From Carboxydothermus pertinax (GTDB lineage Bacteria; Bacillota; Z-2901; Carboxydothermales; Carboxydothermaceae), in NCBI RefSeq assembly GCF_001950255.1, contig NZ_BDJK01000020.1, positions 36,029-100,028 on the forward strand: 64,000 bases of DNA, read 5' to 3'. The notes beneath the pieces were generated by a model, which was not told where the DNA came from, searched no databases, and saw nothing but the letters and a program-made list of their open reading frames with translations. Position 1 is the stretch's first letter, and each line of letters starts with the position of its first letter. Below are positions 16,855 to 25,749 of the stretch, in pieces. Both the position numbers and the translations under genes were made by a program.

Positions 16855-17676
16855 TTAATTTTGACTTTTAACTGTCTTTTTCTCATCTATACATTTTAAG
16901 CTTGCTTCGTTTATGCAAGCAAAAACTTCTTCGATTAAGTCTACTTTTTCTGCAAGTCTTATCTCTTTAATTCCAACAGCACACTGGACTTTCAAATCAT
17001 TGGGCCATTTGGCATTTTCAAGAAGATTATATAACTTTTTAACATAAATATTCGCTTTTATTTCATCCCAAGGCAGTATTAAAATAAATTCATCTCCACC
17101 GTATCTAGCAGCAATAATTTCCTCTCCTAATTGTTTTAATATTCCCGCTATTCTTAATAAAATTTGGTCACCAATTACATGCCCGTAACGCTTATTTAAC
17201 TCCCCAAAATTATTTAAGTCAATAAATAAGACCGTACAAATATTTCCTTGCTCTAATAATTTAAGGCACTTGTATAATGCATATTCTTTTTTAGGTAACC
17301 CAGTCATAGAATCTATGTAAGAACCAATATACCGTTCAATTACTTTTCTTGTTATGATCCCTGTAAGCAAGCCAGATTCATCTATCACCGGAAGTCTTTC
17401 TATATTATACTCAAGCATTTTTTGATAAGCTTCAAATAAATACGCCTTTTCTTCAATTACCACGGGCTCTTCGGTCATCGCATCAATTACCAACCGGTTT
17501 TCCGGATAAAAAATTAAATCTTTTGAAGTAATTATTCCAATTAATTTATCCTTTTCTACCACCGGTAGCCCGCCAATTCTTTTTACACGCATAAGCTCCT
17601 TTACTTCTAATAAGCTTTTATACGGCTCAATGGTAATGGGGCGCGAGGTCATTACTTCTCTTACCCGTTTAATCAT
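16855..17676 (-). CDS. CBS-pair diguanylate cyclase (c-di-GMP synthesis)
   Basis: Residues 1-120 hold two CBS motifs (VREVMTSRPITIEP and VIDAMTEEPVVIEE), a ligand module that usually senses adenine nucleotides. Residues 125-265 are a GGDEF domain with the intact catalytic loop ARYGGDEFILIL and the LFIDLNNFGELN substrate motif. The RxxD inhibitory site expected five residues before GGDEF is absent, so product inhibition by that route is not expected. No membrane segment is seen. The ATG overlaps the stop of the preceding gene in ATGA. Confidence 0.92.
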   Translation of the reverse strand: MIKRVREVMTSRPITIEPYKSLLEVKELMRVKRIGGLPVVEKDKLIGIITSKDLIFYPENRLVIDAMTEEPVVIEEKAYLFEAYQKMLEYNIERLPVIDESGLLTGIITRKVIERYIGSYIDSMTGLPKKEYALYKCLKLLEQGNICTVLFIDLNNFGELNKRYGHVIGDQILLRIAGILKQLGEEIIAARYGGDEFILILPWDEIKANIYVKKLYNLLENAKWPNDLKVQCAVGIKEIRLAEKVDLIEEVFACINEASLKCIDEKKTVKSQN

Positions 17677-18011
17677 ATTTCTATCTCCTTTTTAATATTA
17701 AGCACTATATTTAAACTTCCTTTGAAAATTGAACTCTCATCAGAAATAGCATCCACTTCAATTAATATAGCTGATACCAATAATTCCTCATCCATTAAAT
17801 TAATAAAGTTTTTTCTTATAATAATCCCCTCAAATTTTTCATGATTTAGACGAATAGCCTTATACTGGTTTGGTGAAATAAATTCCACCATTTTGGTAAA
17901 AGCCTCGATACCAATGGGCGCCCGCTTTCCTATCACCAGAAAATCTTGAACAGGCGGCACTTCAAATTCGGTTAAGCGGATGCTTAATTCAGCAGTACGG
18001 TTAGCATTCAT
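17673..18011 (-). CDS. unknown protein coupled to the diguanylate cyclase gene
   Basis: A 112-residue soluble beta-rich protein; I recognise no motif, and the PilZ signatures RxxxR and D/NxSxxG are not present. Its stop overlaps the start of the CBS-GGDEF gene, and the HD-GYP gene ends 45 bases before it, so it belongs to a c-di-GMP turnover operon and could be a modulator or target. That is an inference from position only. Confidence 0.65.
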   Translation of the reverse strand: MNANRTAELSIRLTEFEVPPVQDFLVIGKRAPIGIEAFTKMVEFISPNQYKAIRLNHEKFEGIIIRKNFINLMDEELLVSAILIEVDAISDESSIFKGSLNIVLNIKKEIEI

Positions 18012-18056
18012 ATCGCAAGCGGTTCACCAAAACCGCTCCCCCCTTTCTTTATTAAG

Positions 18057-19112
18057 TTATAAAATTTCTTTAGCACTCAGTAATTTTAAGGCTATTTTTG
18101 CTATATCAGGATCTATTTTCTTATTCTTAACTTCGAGACTTATAATATTCACTACCTGTTCTTTTTCCATACATTTTCGGTAACTCCTATCTTCGGTTAG
18201 CGCGGCTAAAATATCTGCTACCTGAATAATGCGTGTCTCTAATTCCAAACCTTCCCCTTTAATTTTAAACGGATATCCACTTCCGTCAAGTCTCTCATGG
18301 TGATACCCTGCCCATTTAGCGGCTTCATTAAGCCCGCCAACGGTTTCAAAAAGTTTATAGGTATAAAAGGGATGGGATTTTATTAACAAAAATTCCTTTT
18401 CGCTTAATTTTGAAGGTTTATTTAAAATTTTTGTGGGAATAGCGATTTTTCCTATATCATGTAAAAGGCCGGCAATCTCAATCATTTTTATTTTTTCGAA
18501 AGGAAGTTTTAGTTCTTTACTTATTTTAACCGCTATTTTAGCCACTCTTTCCGAATGTCTTCGGGTGGAAATGTCTTTATTATCAATAAGTTTAGCCAAT
18601 AAAAGAAAAACTTTTTTCATTTCCTCTTCAGCTAAGCCTGAAAATTCATTCCAACCCATTGTTAACCTTAAAATATCCAAAAATAAAAACTCTTCTTCTA
18701 AATTAAACCAGAAGGCTTCTTCTTCCATTAGGGTAAATAATGCCAACACCGCTGGAGTTTTGGTAAAGACTTTTAAATATTGGTGAAGAAAAAAGTCTTT
18801 TATTTTTTCTTTGGTAAATATACAGACATTTCGACCTCGTAAAAAACCGGCAACATTACTTGCCAGAAACATTATTTCAATTAATTGCGAAGGATAGATT
18901 TTATTTTGACTCTGCCAAAATTGTTTATCTTCATTGGCAAGCATTGATTGAAGGAATATCTTTTTTAGCTCATTTTCTTTTAAATTTAGCCTTTTACCAA
19001 GTTGCAGAGCAATTAATGTTCGCCTCATCTTATATAGCCTTTCGTGTTTTTCAAATAAACCAAAAGTACGATTAACCGCAAAGGCAAAAGCTGAGATATC
19101 CACAAATAGCAT
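18057..19112 (-). CDS. HD-GYP phosphodiesterase with degenerate N-terminal domain
   Basis: The C-terminal half (residues 175-345) is an HD-GYP domain: RHSERVAKIA, LLHDIGKIAIP, the histidines in AGYHHERLDGSGYPFK and ADILAALTEDRSYR. It should cleave c-di-GMP. The N-terminal 170 residues are helical, include HERLYKMRRTLIALQLGKRL, and look like a worn HD-type domain without the metal ligands, as in the related protein at 19641. ATG 19112 has GGAGGAAAAAC upstream. A c-di-GMP-I riboswitch lies 316 bases before the start on the same strand. Confidence 0.9.
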   Translation of the reverse strand: MLFVDISAFAFAVNRTFGLFEKHERLYKMRRTLIALQLGKRLNLKENELKKIFLQSMLANEDKQFWQSQNKIYPSQLIEIMFLASNVAGFLRGRNVCIFTKEKIKDFFLHQYLKVFTKTPAVLALFTLMEEEAFWFNLEEEFLFLDILRLTMGWNEFSGLAEEEMKKVFLLLAKLIDNKDISTRRHSERVAKIAVKISKELKLPFEKIKMIEIAGLLHDIGKIAIPTKILNKPSKLSEKEFLLIKSHPFYTYKLFETVGGLNEAAKWAGYHHERLDGSGYPFKIKGEGLELETRIIQVADILAALTEDRSYRKCMEKEQVVNIISLEVKNKKIDPDIAKIALKLLSAKEIL

Positions 19113-19223
19113 GTTTTTCCTCCATTATTACTGCTTTTTTTACATAATAAGGTATTTTACATATATTGAAAAGTATGATTAGTTCGACATTTTTCTACCC
19201 ATACCGACATTCACCGTAAAATA

Positions 19224-19249
19224 AAGGCCCCGCAAACTTGCAGAGCCTT
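19224..19249 (-). terminator. second terminator-like hairpin in the HD-GYP leader
   Basis: AAGGCTCTGCA/TGCGGGGCCTT forms an 11-bp stem (with G-T pairs) followed by TATTTTA on the minus strand, between the riboswitch platform and the HD-GYP gene. Confidence 0.65.
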
Positions 19250-19378
19250 CTTTTATGGGAGCAGCTTTATTTTTTCAAAAAAATCTTTTGTTCACATTTA
19301 TCCCCCGCCCGTAAATTCATATCATCGAAAGAAACTTTAACCTATTACCGCTTCCTTGACTGTGCGGTAATAACATAT

Positions 19379-19407
19379 AAACCCTCCTGCCAAAAGGCGG
19401 AGGGTTT
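19379..19407 (-). terminator. riboswitch-linked terminator
   Basis: AAACCCTCCGCC/GGCAGGAGGGTTT stem begins 20 bases after the c-di-GMP-I aptamer, followed by TATATG. It is the likely expression platform, although the T-run is weak. Confidence 0.7.
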
Positions 19408-19427
19408 CAGAGCAAATTCACACCTTT

Positions 19428-19505
19428 GGCAGCTGGCTGGCATAGCAGGAAACCTACCTTAGCCCCTATAGCTTTGCGTCCCCGGCTTTCGCCGGGTTTG
19501 CCTTT
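19428..19505 (-). ncRNA. cyclic-di-GMP-I (GEMM) riboswitch aptamer
   Basis: On the minus strand the aptamer reads AAGGCAAACC, a GAAA-capped stem CCCGGCGAAAGCCGGG, the conserved GACGCAAAGCTATAGGGGCT, then GCCAGCCAGCTGCC closing with the first GGCA. All conserved GEMM blocks are in order. It precedes a terminator and, further down, the HD-GYP gene at 18057, so c-di-GMP would control its own degradation. Confidence 0.92.
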
Positions 19506-19579
19506 ATCAGGAACGCTATTAGACTCTATTTTATTATAAAACTCTTAGCTAAACGGGTCAATACATTATTTCTCCCTTT

Positions 19580-19642
19580 CAAGTCTGGAGCCTTCGGCTT
19601 CAAGTCTGGAGCCTTCGGCTTCAAGTCTGGAGCCTTCGGCTT
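19580..19642. repeat. three tandem copies of a 21-bp repeat
   Basis: The unit CAAGTCTGGAGCCTTCGGCTT occurs three times without mismatch. Each unit contains the mini-hairpin AGCCgaaGGCT. The last copy runs into the TAA stop codon of the HD-GYP gene (19643-19641). A diverged copy is at 13228. Confidence 0.95.
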
Positions 19643-20855
19643 AAAAAAACTGTGCACCCTCTAGCTTTCTTCTAATGTCTTGTAATTCAGTATAATTATC
19701 CAGAACAATTTTAACCATATCTTTGTCTATTTTATTTTTTTCCACCAGATTTTCCATAACATTTTTAATCTCTTGGTAGCTAAGCCCTTTTCGGTAAGGA
19801 CGTTCTTCCGAGAGAGCAACAAAAATATCGATAACCGCCATCAACCTTTCTTCAAAACCTAACTCTTCCGCTTTTTTCTTAAAAGGATATCCCGAACCAT
19901 CAAGTTTTTCATGATGAAAAGCCGCCGCTCTAACAATTTGGGTAGGAAAAACTTTGTTTAAAAGATAATAAGTATAAAAAGTATGCCTTTTAATAAACAG
20001 AAATTCTTCTTCCGTCAGGGCACTATGCTTTTCTAAAATGTTTTCCGGAACAGCCATTTTCCCTATATCATGTAAAAGCCCAGCTATCTCTAAAAAAATA
20101 ATCTCCATCTTGGGTAAATTTAACACTTTCCCTATATAGCTGGCAATTCTCCCTACCATCTGTGAATGATGAAAAGTAAAGCGCGATTTATGGTCTACCA
20201 GTTTAGCAAATAACTCAGCAAGGGCAATCATCTCTTGAGGTTCAATTATTGCTTCTTCATCCCCAATTTCCTCTAATCTCTGATTTAAAATGTCGCTGTC
20301 TCCTAAGGTTAACCAAAATTCTTCCGCTTCCGCCAGTTCATTAAATGCCCCTAAGACGTGCGGGTCAAAGATTTTTTCATTTCTAACCATATTTTTCCAG
20401 TTTTTAGCTTGTTTTAATATACAGCCTTCTGGATTAAAATTTATGGCAATCCTATCAGCTAAGAACAAAATCCGGCATAAAATAGGTATCTCCTCACCAG
20501 AAAGCCCGGAAGGATTTTGACCGATATAATGGTCGTGATGGCTAAAAATATACTTAGCATAATGATCAAAATAAGTATTTTTTAAAAACAACTCTCCCCG
20601 GCGACAATGCTCAAACTCATTTTCAGCAATTTGGCGAATTTTTTCATCATGGGCATCCCATTTTAAAATACCTACATCATGAATCAATCCAAGGTATATT
20701 AAGTCTCGTTTTTGACTTTTAGTTAATTTAAGTTTTTCTCCCAAACGATAAGCAATATAAGCTACTTTCCGGTGGTGATCCTGCAGTCCCTCCATGCTTA
20801 AATCCAAAGCTTTGGACATATTTTTCATAAAATCAAAGCGGTTAAAAGTAATCAT
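19641..20855 (-). CDS. tandem HD / HD-GYP phosphodiesterase
   Basis: The 404-residue protein carries two HD-type domains. The first (residues 15-190) keeps an HDVG and SHHDHYIGQNPSGLSG but the GYP part is altered. The second (residues 225-395) is a full HD-GYP: LLHDIGKMAVP, FHHEKLDGSGYPFK and SEERPYRKGL. The ATG at 20855 is chosen since it lies one base after the stop of the globin sensor gene; an upstream in-frame codon would overlap it by 38 bases. The immediate coupling suggests that the sensor controls this enzyme. Confidence 0.88.
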   Translation of the reverse strand: MITFNRFDFMKNMSKALDLSMEGLQDHHRKVAYIAYRLGEKLKLTKSQKRDLIYLGLIHDVGILKWDAHDEKIRQIAENEFEHCRRGELFLKNTYFDHYAKYIFSHHDHYIGQNPSGLSGEEIPILCRILFLADRIAINFNPEGCILKQAKNWKNMVRNEKIFDPHVLGAFNELAEAEEFWLTLGDSDILNQRLEEIGDEEAIIEPQEMIALAELFAKLVDHKSRFTFHHSQMVGRIASYIGKVLNLPKMEIIFLEIAGLLHDIGKMAVPENILEKHSALTEEEFLFIKRHTFYTYYLLNKVFPTQIVRAAAFHHEKLDGSGYPFKKKAEELGFEERLMAVIDIFVALSEERPYRKGLSYQEIKNVMENLVEKNKIDKDMVKIVLDNYTELQDIRRKLEGAQFF

Positions 20856-20856
20856 C

Positions 20857-21612
20857 TCACACCATCCCGCTATTTTGTCGACGAATTTTCTCAATTTCTT
20901 CCATATTATTTTTAATCATTTCAGTTATTTCCCTGGCCACTTTGGCCGATTCTTGAGCAAGTTTTCGCACTTCCTGGGCCACTACCCCAAAAGCCCGACC
21001 GTGTTCACCAGCTCTTCCTGCTTCAATGGACGCATTTAAAGCTAAAATATTAGTTTTCGTAGCAATTGAAGAAATAAACCCTGCGGCCTCCGCCACTTGC
21101 TCTTGGATTTCTGCCAAGTATTTAAGTTGTTCCGCAATATAATTTTCAATCGCTAACTGCATATCAAAATTAATTCTTTTGTAAAAAGCATTCACCGCTT
21201 TAAAATACAACTCTGTACCCGGGGAATATTTTTGCGCCACTAATTCTCCAACCACTTCATAATATAAGCGGTAAGCCCCCAGGTACCAATTAGGATAAAG
21301 AGCAATTTCCATGTGTTTTTTCCCAATTGCCAATCTATTTCTAATATAATTTTCATCAATACTGTCAGAAGTTAAAGAAATAAAATATTCCATCTGGGTT
21401 TTTGCTAGCCTTTCAACAGTACTGTGTTTTCTAATTAATTCTTGAAGATAAGGAAATTTGCCTAAATATTCATAAAACTTGTTTACAAATTTTTCGGCTT
21501 CCCTGGTGAAGACTTCCTTAAATTCAGCCATAAGCAGTAAATCATCTACAGTTAAATTTAAAAAATCTAAGCCTTCATTGTAACGCTGAAGGTAATTTAA
21601 ATGATTTCCCAT
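20857..21612 (-). CDS. globin-coupled sensor with a minimal chemoreceptor signalling tip
   Basis: Residues 15-165 are a protoglobin-type sensor like that of HemAT: the proximal histidine is His100 in [17 protein letters not shown]. Residues 170-245 hold only the hairpin tip of a methyl-accepting domain ([20 protein letters not shown], then [15 protein letters not shown]). Methylation helices, HAMP and membrane segments are missing, so it is a short soluble protein of 251 residues. It probably binds heme and senses oxygen, CO or NO. A promoter lies upstream, and the HD-GYP gene follows after one base. Confidence 0.88.
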   Translation of the reverse strand: MGNHLNYLQRYNEGLDFLNLTVDDLLLMAEFKEVFTREAEKFVNKFYEYLGKFPYLQELIRKHSTVERLAKTQMEYFISLTSDSIDENYIRNRLAIGKKHMEIALYPNWYLGAYRLYYEVVGELVAQKYSPGTELYFKAVNAFYKRINFDMQLAIENYIAEQLKYLAEIQEQVAEAAGFISSIATKTNILALNASIEAGRAGEHGRAFGVVAQEVRKLAQESAKVAREITEMIKNNMEEIEKIRRQNSGMV

Positions 21613-21758
21613 TACACCTATCCCCCCTATTATTTAGCAAGTTTATTTTTTAAAATTACTGCACTTAAGCCACTTGTTTTTAAACTTAGCTTTATTTGCC
21701 TCTTTATTCCAGGAATTAGCATCTATTGCTACATAATCAATAATCATTATTTTTTAAA

Positions 21759-21788
21759 ATTTTACTTTTTGCTACTTGTACCTGTCAA
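21759..21788 (-). promoter_or_regulatory. promoter of the globin sensor-HD-GYP operon
   Basis: TTGACA (21788-21783), an 18-base spacer and TAAAAT (21764-21759) on the minus strand, about 145 bases before the sensor ATG. The remaining part of the 380-base gap up to azlC shows no gene. Confidence 0.65.
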
Positions 21789-21993
21789 GAAATATTACGG
21801 AAAAACCCTCGTTACCGGTTGCTAAATTTCATCACTTTATTAACTTGCCAAACAAAAGAAATTATGTCAAAATTCTTACTAAGCACTCATATCGATATTG
21901 AATTAATTGACAATAATGAATATTCTTTTAAATTTTTTTAAACGGCTGAAAACTGTCTTTGATTTTAACCGAAATAGTGGGGAGGGAGATTCT

Positions 21994-22701
21994 ATGGATT
22001 TAAAGGAATTTTTTCATGGCCTAAAGAAAACAACCCCTTTTATGTTAGGGTTAATACCTTTTGGGTTAGCCTATGGGATAATGGCAACGCAAGCAAAACT
22101 ATCCCTTGGAGAAACCCTCCTGATGTCTCTTTTGGTTTTTGCCGGTTCCGCTCAATTTATGGCCGTTGGCATGATTAAAGAAGGGGTCGGTATTGGTTTT
22201 ATCGTCCTTTCAACTTTACTGATTAATTTAAGACATCTGCTCATGGGCCTGTCTTTAGCGCCCTTTTTAAATAAATTGAATACCAAATGGCTTTACCTGC
22301 TTGCTTTCGGTTTAACTGACGAAGTTTACGGAACTACCATCGGGCACTACCAACAGGAAGGTAGTTATAAAGGTAACCCCTATTTTATGTTAGGTTCCGA
22401 AGCCGGTATTTATTTTTTCTGGCTAATTAGTTCTCTTGCCGGCGCCTTACTGGGGACTTTAATTAAAGACCCTTTGTCCTGGGGCCTGGATTTTGCTATG
22501 CCCGCTACTTTTTTAAGTATTGTTATCGGACAAATTAAGTCGTGGCAAATTTTAATAGTATTCTTAATTGCCGGAATCCTGGCAATAGCCGGCTACCTTT
22601 TAATCCCCGGCAAATGGTACATTATTTTAGCTACAGTAACTGCCACGATATTAGGAACCATTCTAGAATTATTAACAGAAAAAAGGAGTACTGCCCCATG
22701 A
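21994..22701 (+). CDS. azlC: branched-chain amino acid exporter, AzlC subunit
   Basis: A 235-residue membrane protein with the AzlC opening FMLGLIPFGLAYGIMA and the FAGSAQFMAVGMI and INLRHLLMGLSL motifs. With AzlD it exports branched-chain amino acids and analogues. ATG 21994 is preceded by GGGGAGGGAG; further upstream in-frame ATG codons lack a ribosome site. A TTGACA at 21907 with a poor -10 may be the promoter. The stop overlaps azlD in ATGA. Confidence 0.93.
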   Translation: MDLKEFFHGLKKTTPFMLGLIPFGLAYGIMATQAKLSLGETLLMSLLVFAGSAQFMAVGMIKEGVGIGFIVLSTLLINLRHLLMGLSLAPFLNKLNTKWLYLLAFGLTDEVYGTTIGHYQQEGSYKGNPYFMLGSEAGIYFFWLISSLAGALLGTLIKDPLSWGLDFAMPATFLSIVIGQIKSWQILIVFLIAGILAIAGYLLIPGKWYIILATVTATILGTILELLTEKRSTAP

Positions 22702-23018
22702 AAACAGAGTACATACTTCTGATTTTACTAATGGCAATGGTAACTTATTTAACAAGAGTAAGTTTTCTCGTACTTTTTACCAATAAAAACCTCCCCACGG
22801 TTATCCAAAGGGCTTTAAGGTATATCCCGGTAGCCATTCTGGCAACTTTAATTTTTCCGGGTATCTTTGCCCCTCAGGGAAAATTGGATGTGAGTTTAAC
22901 CAATCCTTATATCGGTGCCAGCTTAATTACCGTTGCTTCTTTATTGATAGGTAAAAATGCAATTTTAAGTATTGTCCTTGGTATCACCTCGCTGGTAGTA
23001 TTAAGACATTTGTTGTAA
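22698..23018 (+). CDS. azlD: branched-chain amino acid exporter, AzlD subunit
   Basis: A 106-residue protein with four hydrophobic segments and the AzlD opening MVTYLTRVSFLVL, a middle RALRYIPVAILATLIFP and a terminal helix. It is the small partner of AzlC, and the four-base overlap makes joint translation likely. ATG 22698 has AAAAGGAG upstream. Confidence 0.93.
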   Translation: MKTEYILLILLMAMVTYLTRVSFLVLFTNKNLPTVIQRALRYIPVAILATLIFPGIFAPQGKLDVSLTNPYIGASLITVASLLIGKNAILSIVLGITSLVVLRHLL

Positions 23019-23027
23019 AATTAAAAA

Positions 23028-23059
23028 GCCCCATTCCGCAAAGTTTTTGGCAATGGGGC
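23028..23059. terminator. bidirectional terminator between azlD and the radical SAM gene
   Basis: An 8-bp perfect stem GCCCCATT/AATGGGGC with A-run before and AAAATTTTTT after serves the two convergent genes. Confidence 0.85.
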
Positions 23060-23067
23060 AAAATTTT

Positions 23068-24309
23068 TTAGGTAGTGTTTTCTCCCCTATTTACGGGACG
23101 GGAGTAATTCCCCAGGATAAGTTCTGGAAAGTCCCTTTTAAGCTGCAAAAATAAATTGTAAAGGCCAAAAGGATTGGGGGGAAAAGCTATTCTTGCTCCC
23201 AAATAATCCGGGTCGATGTTTAAATTTCTAAACTGTACCATGTCCGGTCCGCATTCCCTAATAAAATTGGCTAAGGCCTCATATTCCACCTCGGTATCGG
23301 AAAGCCCGGGAAAAACCAGGTAATTCAAGGCTACAAATTTCCCTTTTTCTTTTGCGTACTTAATTGTTTTTTTAACCTCGTTCAAGCGGTAATTTACCGG
23401 TTGATAATACCTCTCATAAACTTCCTCCCGGGCACTTATGATACTTATTCTGAGGCTGTCCACCCCGGCATCAATTATTTCCTTTAAACCGTTAAAATTT
23501 CCTCCATTGGTGTTAATATTAATGGTTCCTCCTTTTAATTCTCGCCGTACTTTTAAAATAGCCTCAGAAATTACCCCGGCTTGAAGCGAAGGCTCCCCTT
23601 CACACCCCTGGCCAAAGCTTATAATCCCCTCCTCCTTAGCCCTGGACAGGTGATAGGCCAAAAGCTCAAAAACTTCCTGAACATTCGGCACAAAGCAAAT
23701 CCGCTCCTGAGGGGAGGGGCAGCGATCCGCAGGCTGTAAGCTAATACACCCTAAACAGCGTGCATTACACGCCGGCGATACCGGAATCCCGCCTTCCCAG
23801 CGACCGTAGAAAAGATTCTGGGCGGTAAAGCAGCGGTAGTTTACAGCACAGTTTTCCAGATGGCGAACTAAACGGTTTTCCGGAAAAAGCTTTTTGGCCT
23901 CATTAATTTTCTCCTTTAACTCCGGTAAATCATAATTTTCCGGGGACCAGCGAAAGTCGTCATCGGTTTTTGCAGCGGCCACAAAGAGCTCTCCTTTTAG
24001 CGCTACCACCGCCGTATAGCCAAATAAAGGCAGCACTTCCTCTTTTGTCCTGACATACGCTGGAAGATATAACCTGGTGTACCCCTGGGGAAGGAGAGCT
24101 GCTACCGCCAAATAATTAGTTTTTTTTAGCCTCCCCTCTCGGTCAAACCCCAGAGATCTACTTCCTGGTATTAAAACTAATGTTGCTCCCGGAGGAAGTT
24201 TAATTAACTCTTTCTTTTCTATAGGAGTAAAGAAACTACCCGTACGACCAGCAGGATAAAGGGGATAATCAAAAAACTCGCCGTTTTTTTTAGCCACTAC
24301 AATTCTCAT
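23068..24309 (-). CDS. radical SAM protein of unknown substrate
   Basis: The 413-residue protein has an N-terminal region of about 160 residues without a clear family, then a radical SAM domain with the cluster motif CNARCLGC (CxxxCxxC), a [11 protein letters not shown] glycine motif and NINTNGGN. A cysteine-bearing segment before the domain ([14 protein letters not shown]) and [12 protein letters not shown] after it add five more cysteines. The ATG overlaps the rho stop (ATGA), so it is translationally coupled to rho. Known relatives are annotated only as radical SAM proteins. Confidence 0.85.
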   Translation of the reverse strand: MRIVVAKKNGEFFDYPLYPAGRTGSFFTPIEKKELIKLPPGATLVLIPGSRSLGFDREGRLKKTNYLAVAALLPQGYTRLYLPAYVRTKEEVLPLFGYTAVVALKGELFVAAAKTDDDFRWSPENYDLPELKEKINEAKKLFPENRLVRHLENCAVNYRCFTAQNLFYGRWEGGIPVSPACNARCLGCISLQPADRCPSPQERICFVPNVQEVFELLAYHLSRAKEEGIISFGQGCEGEPSLQAGVISEAILKVRRELKGGTININTNGGNFNGLKEIIDAGVDSLRISIISAREEVYERYYQPVNYRLNEVKKTIKYAKEKGKFVALNYLVFPGLSDTEVEYEALANFIRECGPDMVQFRNLNIDPDYLGARIAFPPNPFGLYNLFLQLKRDFPELILGNYSRPVNRGENTT

Positions 24310-25583
24310 GTCCGGTTCTTCCTCAAGTAGCGAGCTATTAACTCCTCATTGCTCTTGGTTTTTTTGATAAGGTTTATTAAATGTTCCGCCGCATCCTGGG
24401 GAGTCAAGCTGGATAGTTCATTTCTAAGCTTCCAGGCAAAATCCAGTTCTTCCGGGGTAAATAAAAGCTCTTCTTTTCTGGTACCGGATCTTTGCACATC
24501 TACTGCGGGGAAAATTCGCCGTTCGGCAAGTTTACGATCTAAAATTAGCTCCATGTTACCGGTGCCTTTAAATTCCTCAAAAATTACATCATCCATCCGG
24601 CTACCGGTCTCCACCAAAGCCGTAGCAAGGATCGTTAGACTTCCCCCCTCTTCAATATTGCGAGCAGCCCCAAAGAACCATTTTGGTTTGTATAACGCTG
24701 CCGGATCTACCCCTCCCGATAATGTCCGGCCGCTGGGCGGTATAACCAGGTTATAGGCCCGAGCTAATCGCGTTATACTATCTAATAAGATTACCACATC
24801 ATACTTATGCTCCACAAGCCTCTTAGCCCGCTCTAACACCATCTCCGCCACTTTAACGTGGTTTTCCGGATGCTCATCAAAGGTAGAGCTCACCACCTCC
24901 CCTTTCACCGAGCGTTCAATATCCGTAACCTCTTCCGGTCGTTCATCAATTAAAAGCACAATAAGGTAAAGGTCGGGATAGTTTTTGGTAAGACTATTGG
25001 CAATTTGTTTTAGTAAAATCGTTTTCCCGGCTTTTGGTGGGGCTACTATTAATCCCCGCTGTCCTTTGCCAATAGGAGCAATTAAATCGATAAGCCGGGC
25101 CGATACCTCGTCCGGTGCCGTCTCTAAATACAGCCGATCCTGAGGATAAAGGGGAGTTAATGCATCAAAATGCAGTCTTTCGGGAGAAGTTTCCGGGTCT
25201 TTACCATTTACCTTCTCCACCCGTAATAACGCAAAATACCGTTCGTTTTCCTTGGGGGGCCTTATGACGCCAAACACCTGGTCGCCCGTTCGCAAATCGA
25301 ATTTTCTAATCTGGGATGGAGACACATAAATATCATCCTGGCTTGGCAAAAACTTAAACGGTCTTAAAAAGCCATAGCCATCGGGTAAGACTTCTAATAC
25401 TCCAGAGGCCGTAATTAAACTTTCCTTTTGTTCCTGTTCCCGAGCTTTTTGCGCAAAAACTTTTGCTAACTCAAACACTAACTCCTGCTTTTTTAATTTG
25501 TAGTAGCCAGGAAGTTCTAACTCCCGGGCAAGAGCATAAAGTTCTTTTATGGTCTTTTGTTCCAGCTGTTCCTTGGTAAGCAA
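24306..25583 (-). CDS. rho: transcription termination factor Rho
   Basis: Hexameric RNA helicase that ends untranslated transcripts. Order of parts in 425 residues: SAP-like N-terminus ([20 protein letters not shown]), cold-shock-like RNA-binding domain ([10 protein letters not shown]), then the ATPase core with Walker [13 protein letters not shown], Walker [18 protein letters not shown] and the Q-loop. The TTG start at 25583 has AAAGGAGG ten bases upstream. Length is normal. Confidence 0.97.
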   Translation of the reverse strand: MLTKEQLEQKTIKELYALARELELPGYYKLKKQELVFELAKVFAQKAREQEQKESLITASGVLEVLPDGYGFLRPFKFLPSQDDIYVSPSQIRKFDLRTGDQVFGVIRPPKENERYFALLRVEKVNGKDPETSPERLHFDALTPLYPQDRLYLETAPDEVSARLIDLIAPIGKGQRGLIVAPPKAGKTILLKQIANSLTKNYPDLYLIVLLIDERPEEVTDIERSVKGEVVSSTFDEHPENHVKVAEMVLERAKRLVEHKYDVVILLDSITRLARAYNLVIPPSGRTLSGGVDPAALYKPKWFFGAARNIEEGGSLTILATALVETGSRMDDVIFEEFKGTGNMELILDRKLAERRIFPAVDVQRSGTRKEELLFTPEELDFAWKLRNELSSLTPQDAAEHLINLIKKTKSNEELIARYLRKNRT

Positions 25584-25724
25584 AAGAACCGTTCCTCCTT
25601 TTATAGTTCCAAAATTTACTAATGCCCGCTAACCTAAAGACAAAAGCATTATTAACCTCTATTTTTTACCTTTAAATAAGCTTTTCCGGGAAAAGAAAAA
25701 GGCGAGAAAAAACGAGGGAATGGT

Positions 25725-25743
25725 GGGCGGAAAGTTTCCGCCC
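25725..25743 (-). terminator. hairpin after the transaldolase gene
   Basis: GGGCGGAAACTTTCCGCCC is a 9-bp perfect palindromic stem just after the stop at 25750. The T-run comes only later (GTTTTTTCTC near 25709), so termination is likely but atypical. Confidence 0.5.
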
Positions 25744-25749
25744 GTTTGG

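Noticed and set aside
19238-19462. 74-codon plus-strand frame over the riboswitch leader
   Set aside because: It runs antisense through two terminators and the aptamer and has no ribosome site.
21601-21825. 74-codon plus-strand frame between the globin sensor and azlC
   Set aside because: AT-rich shadow over the promoter of the sensor gene, no ribosome site and no recognisable domain.
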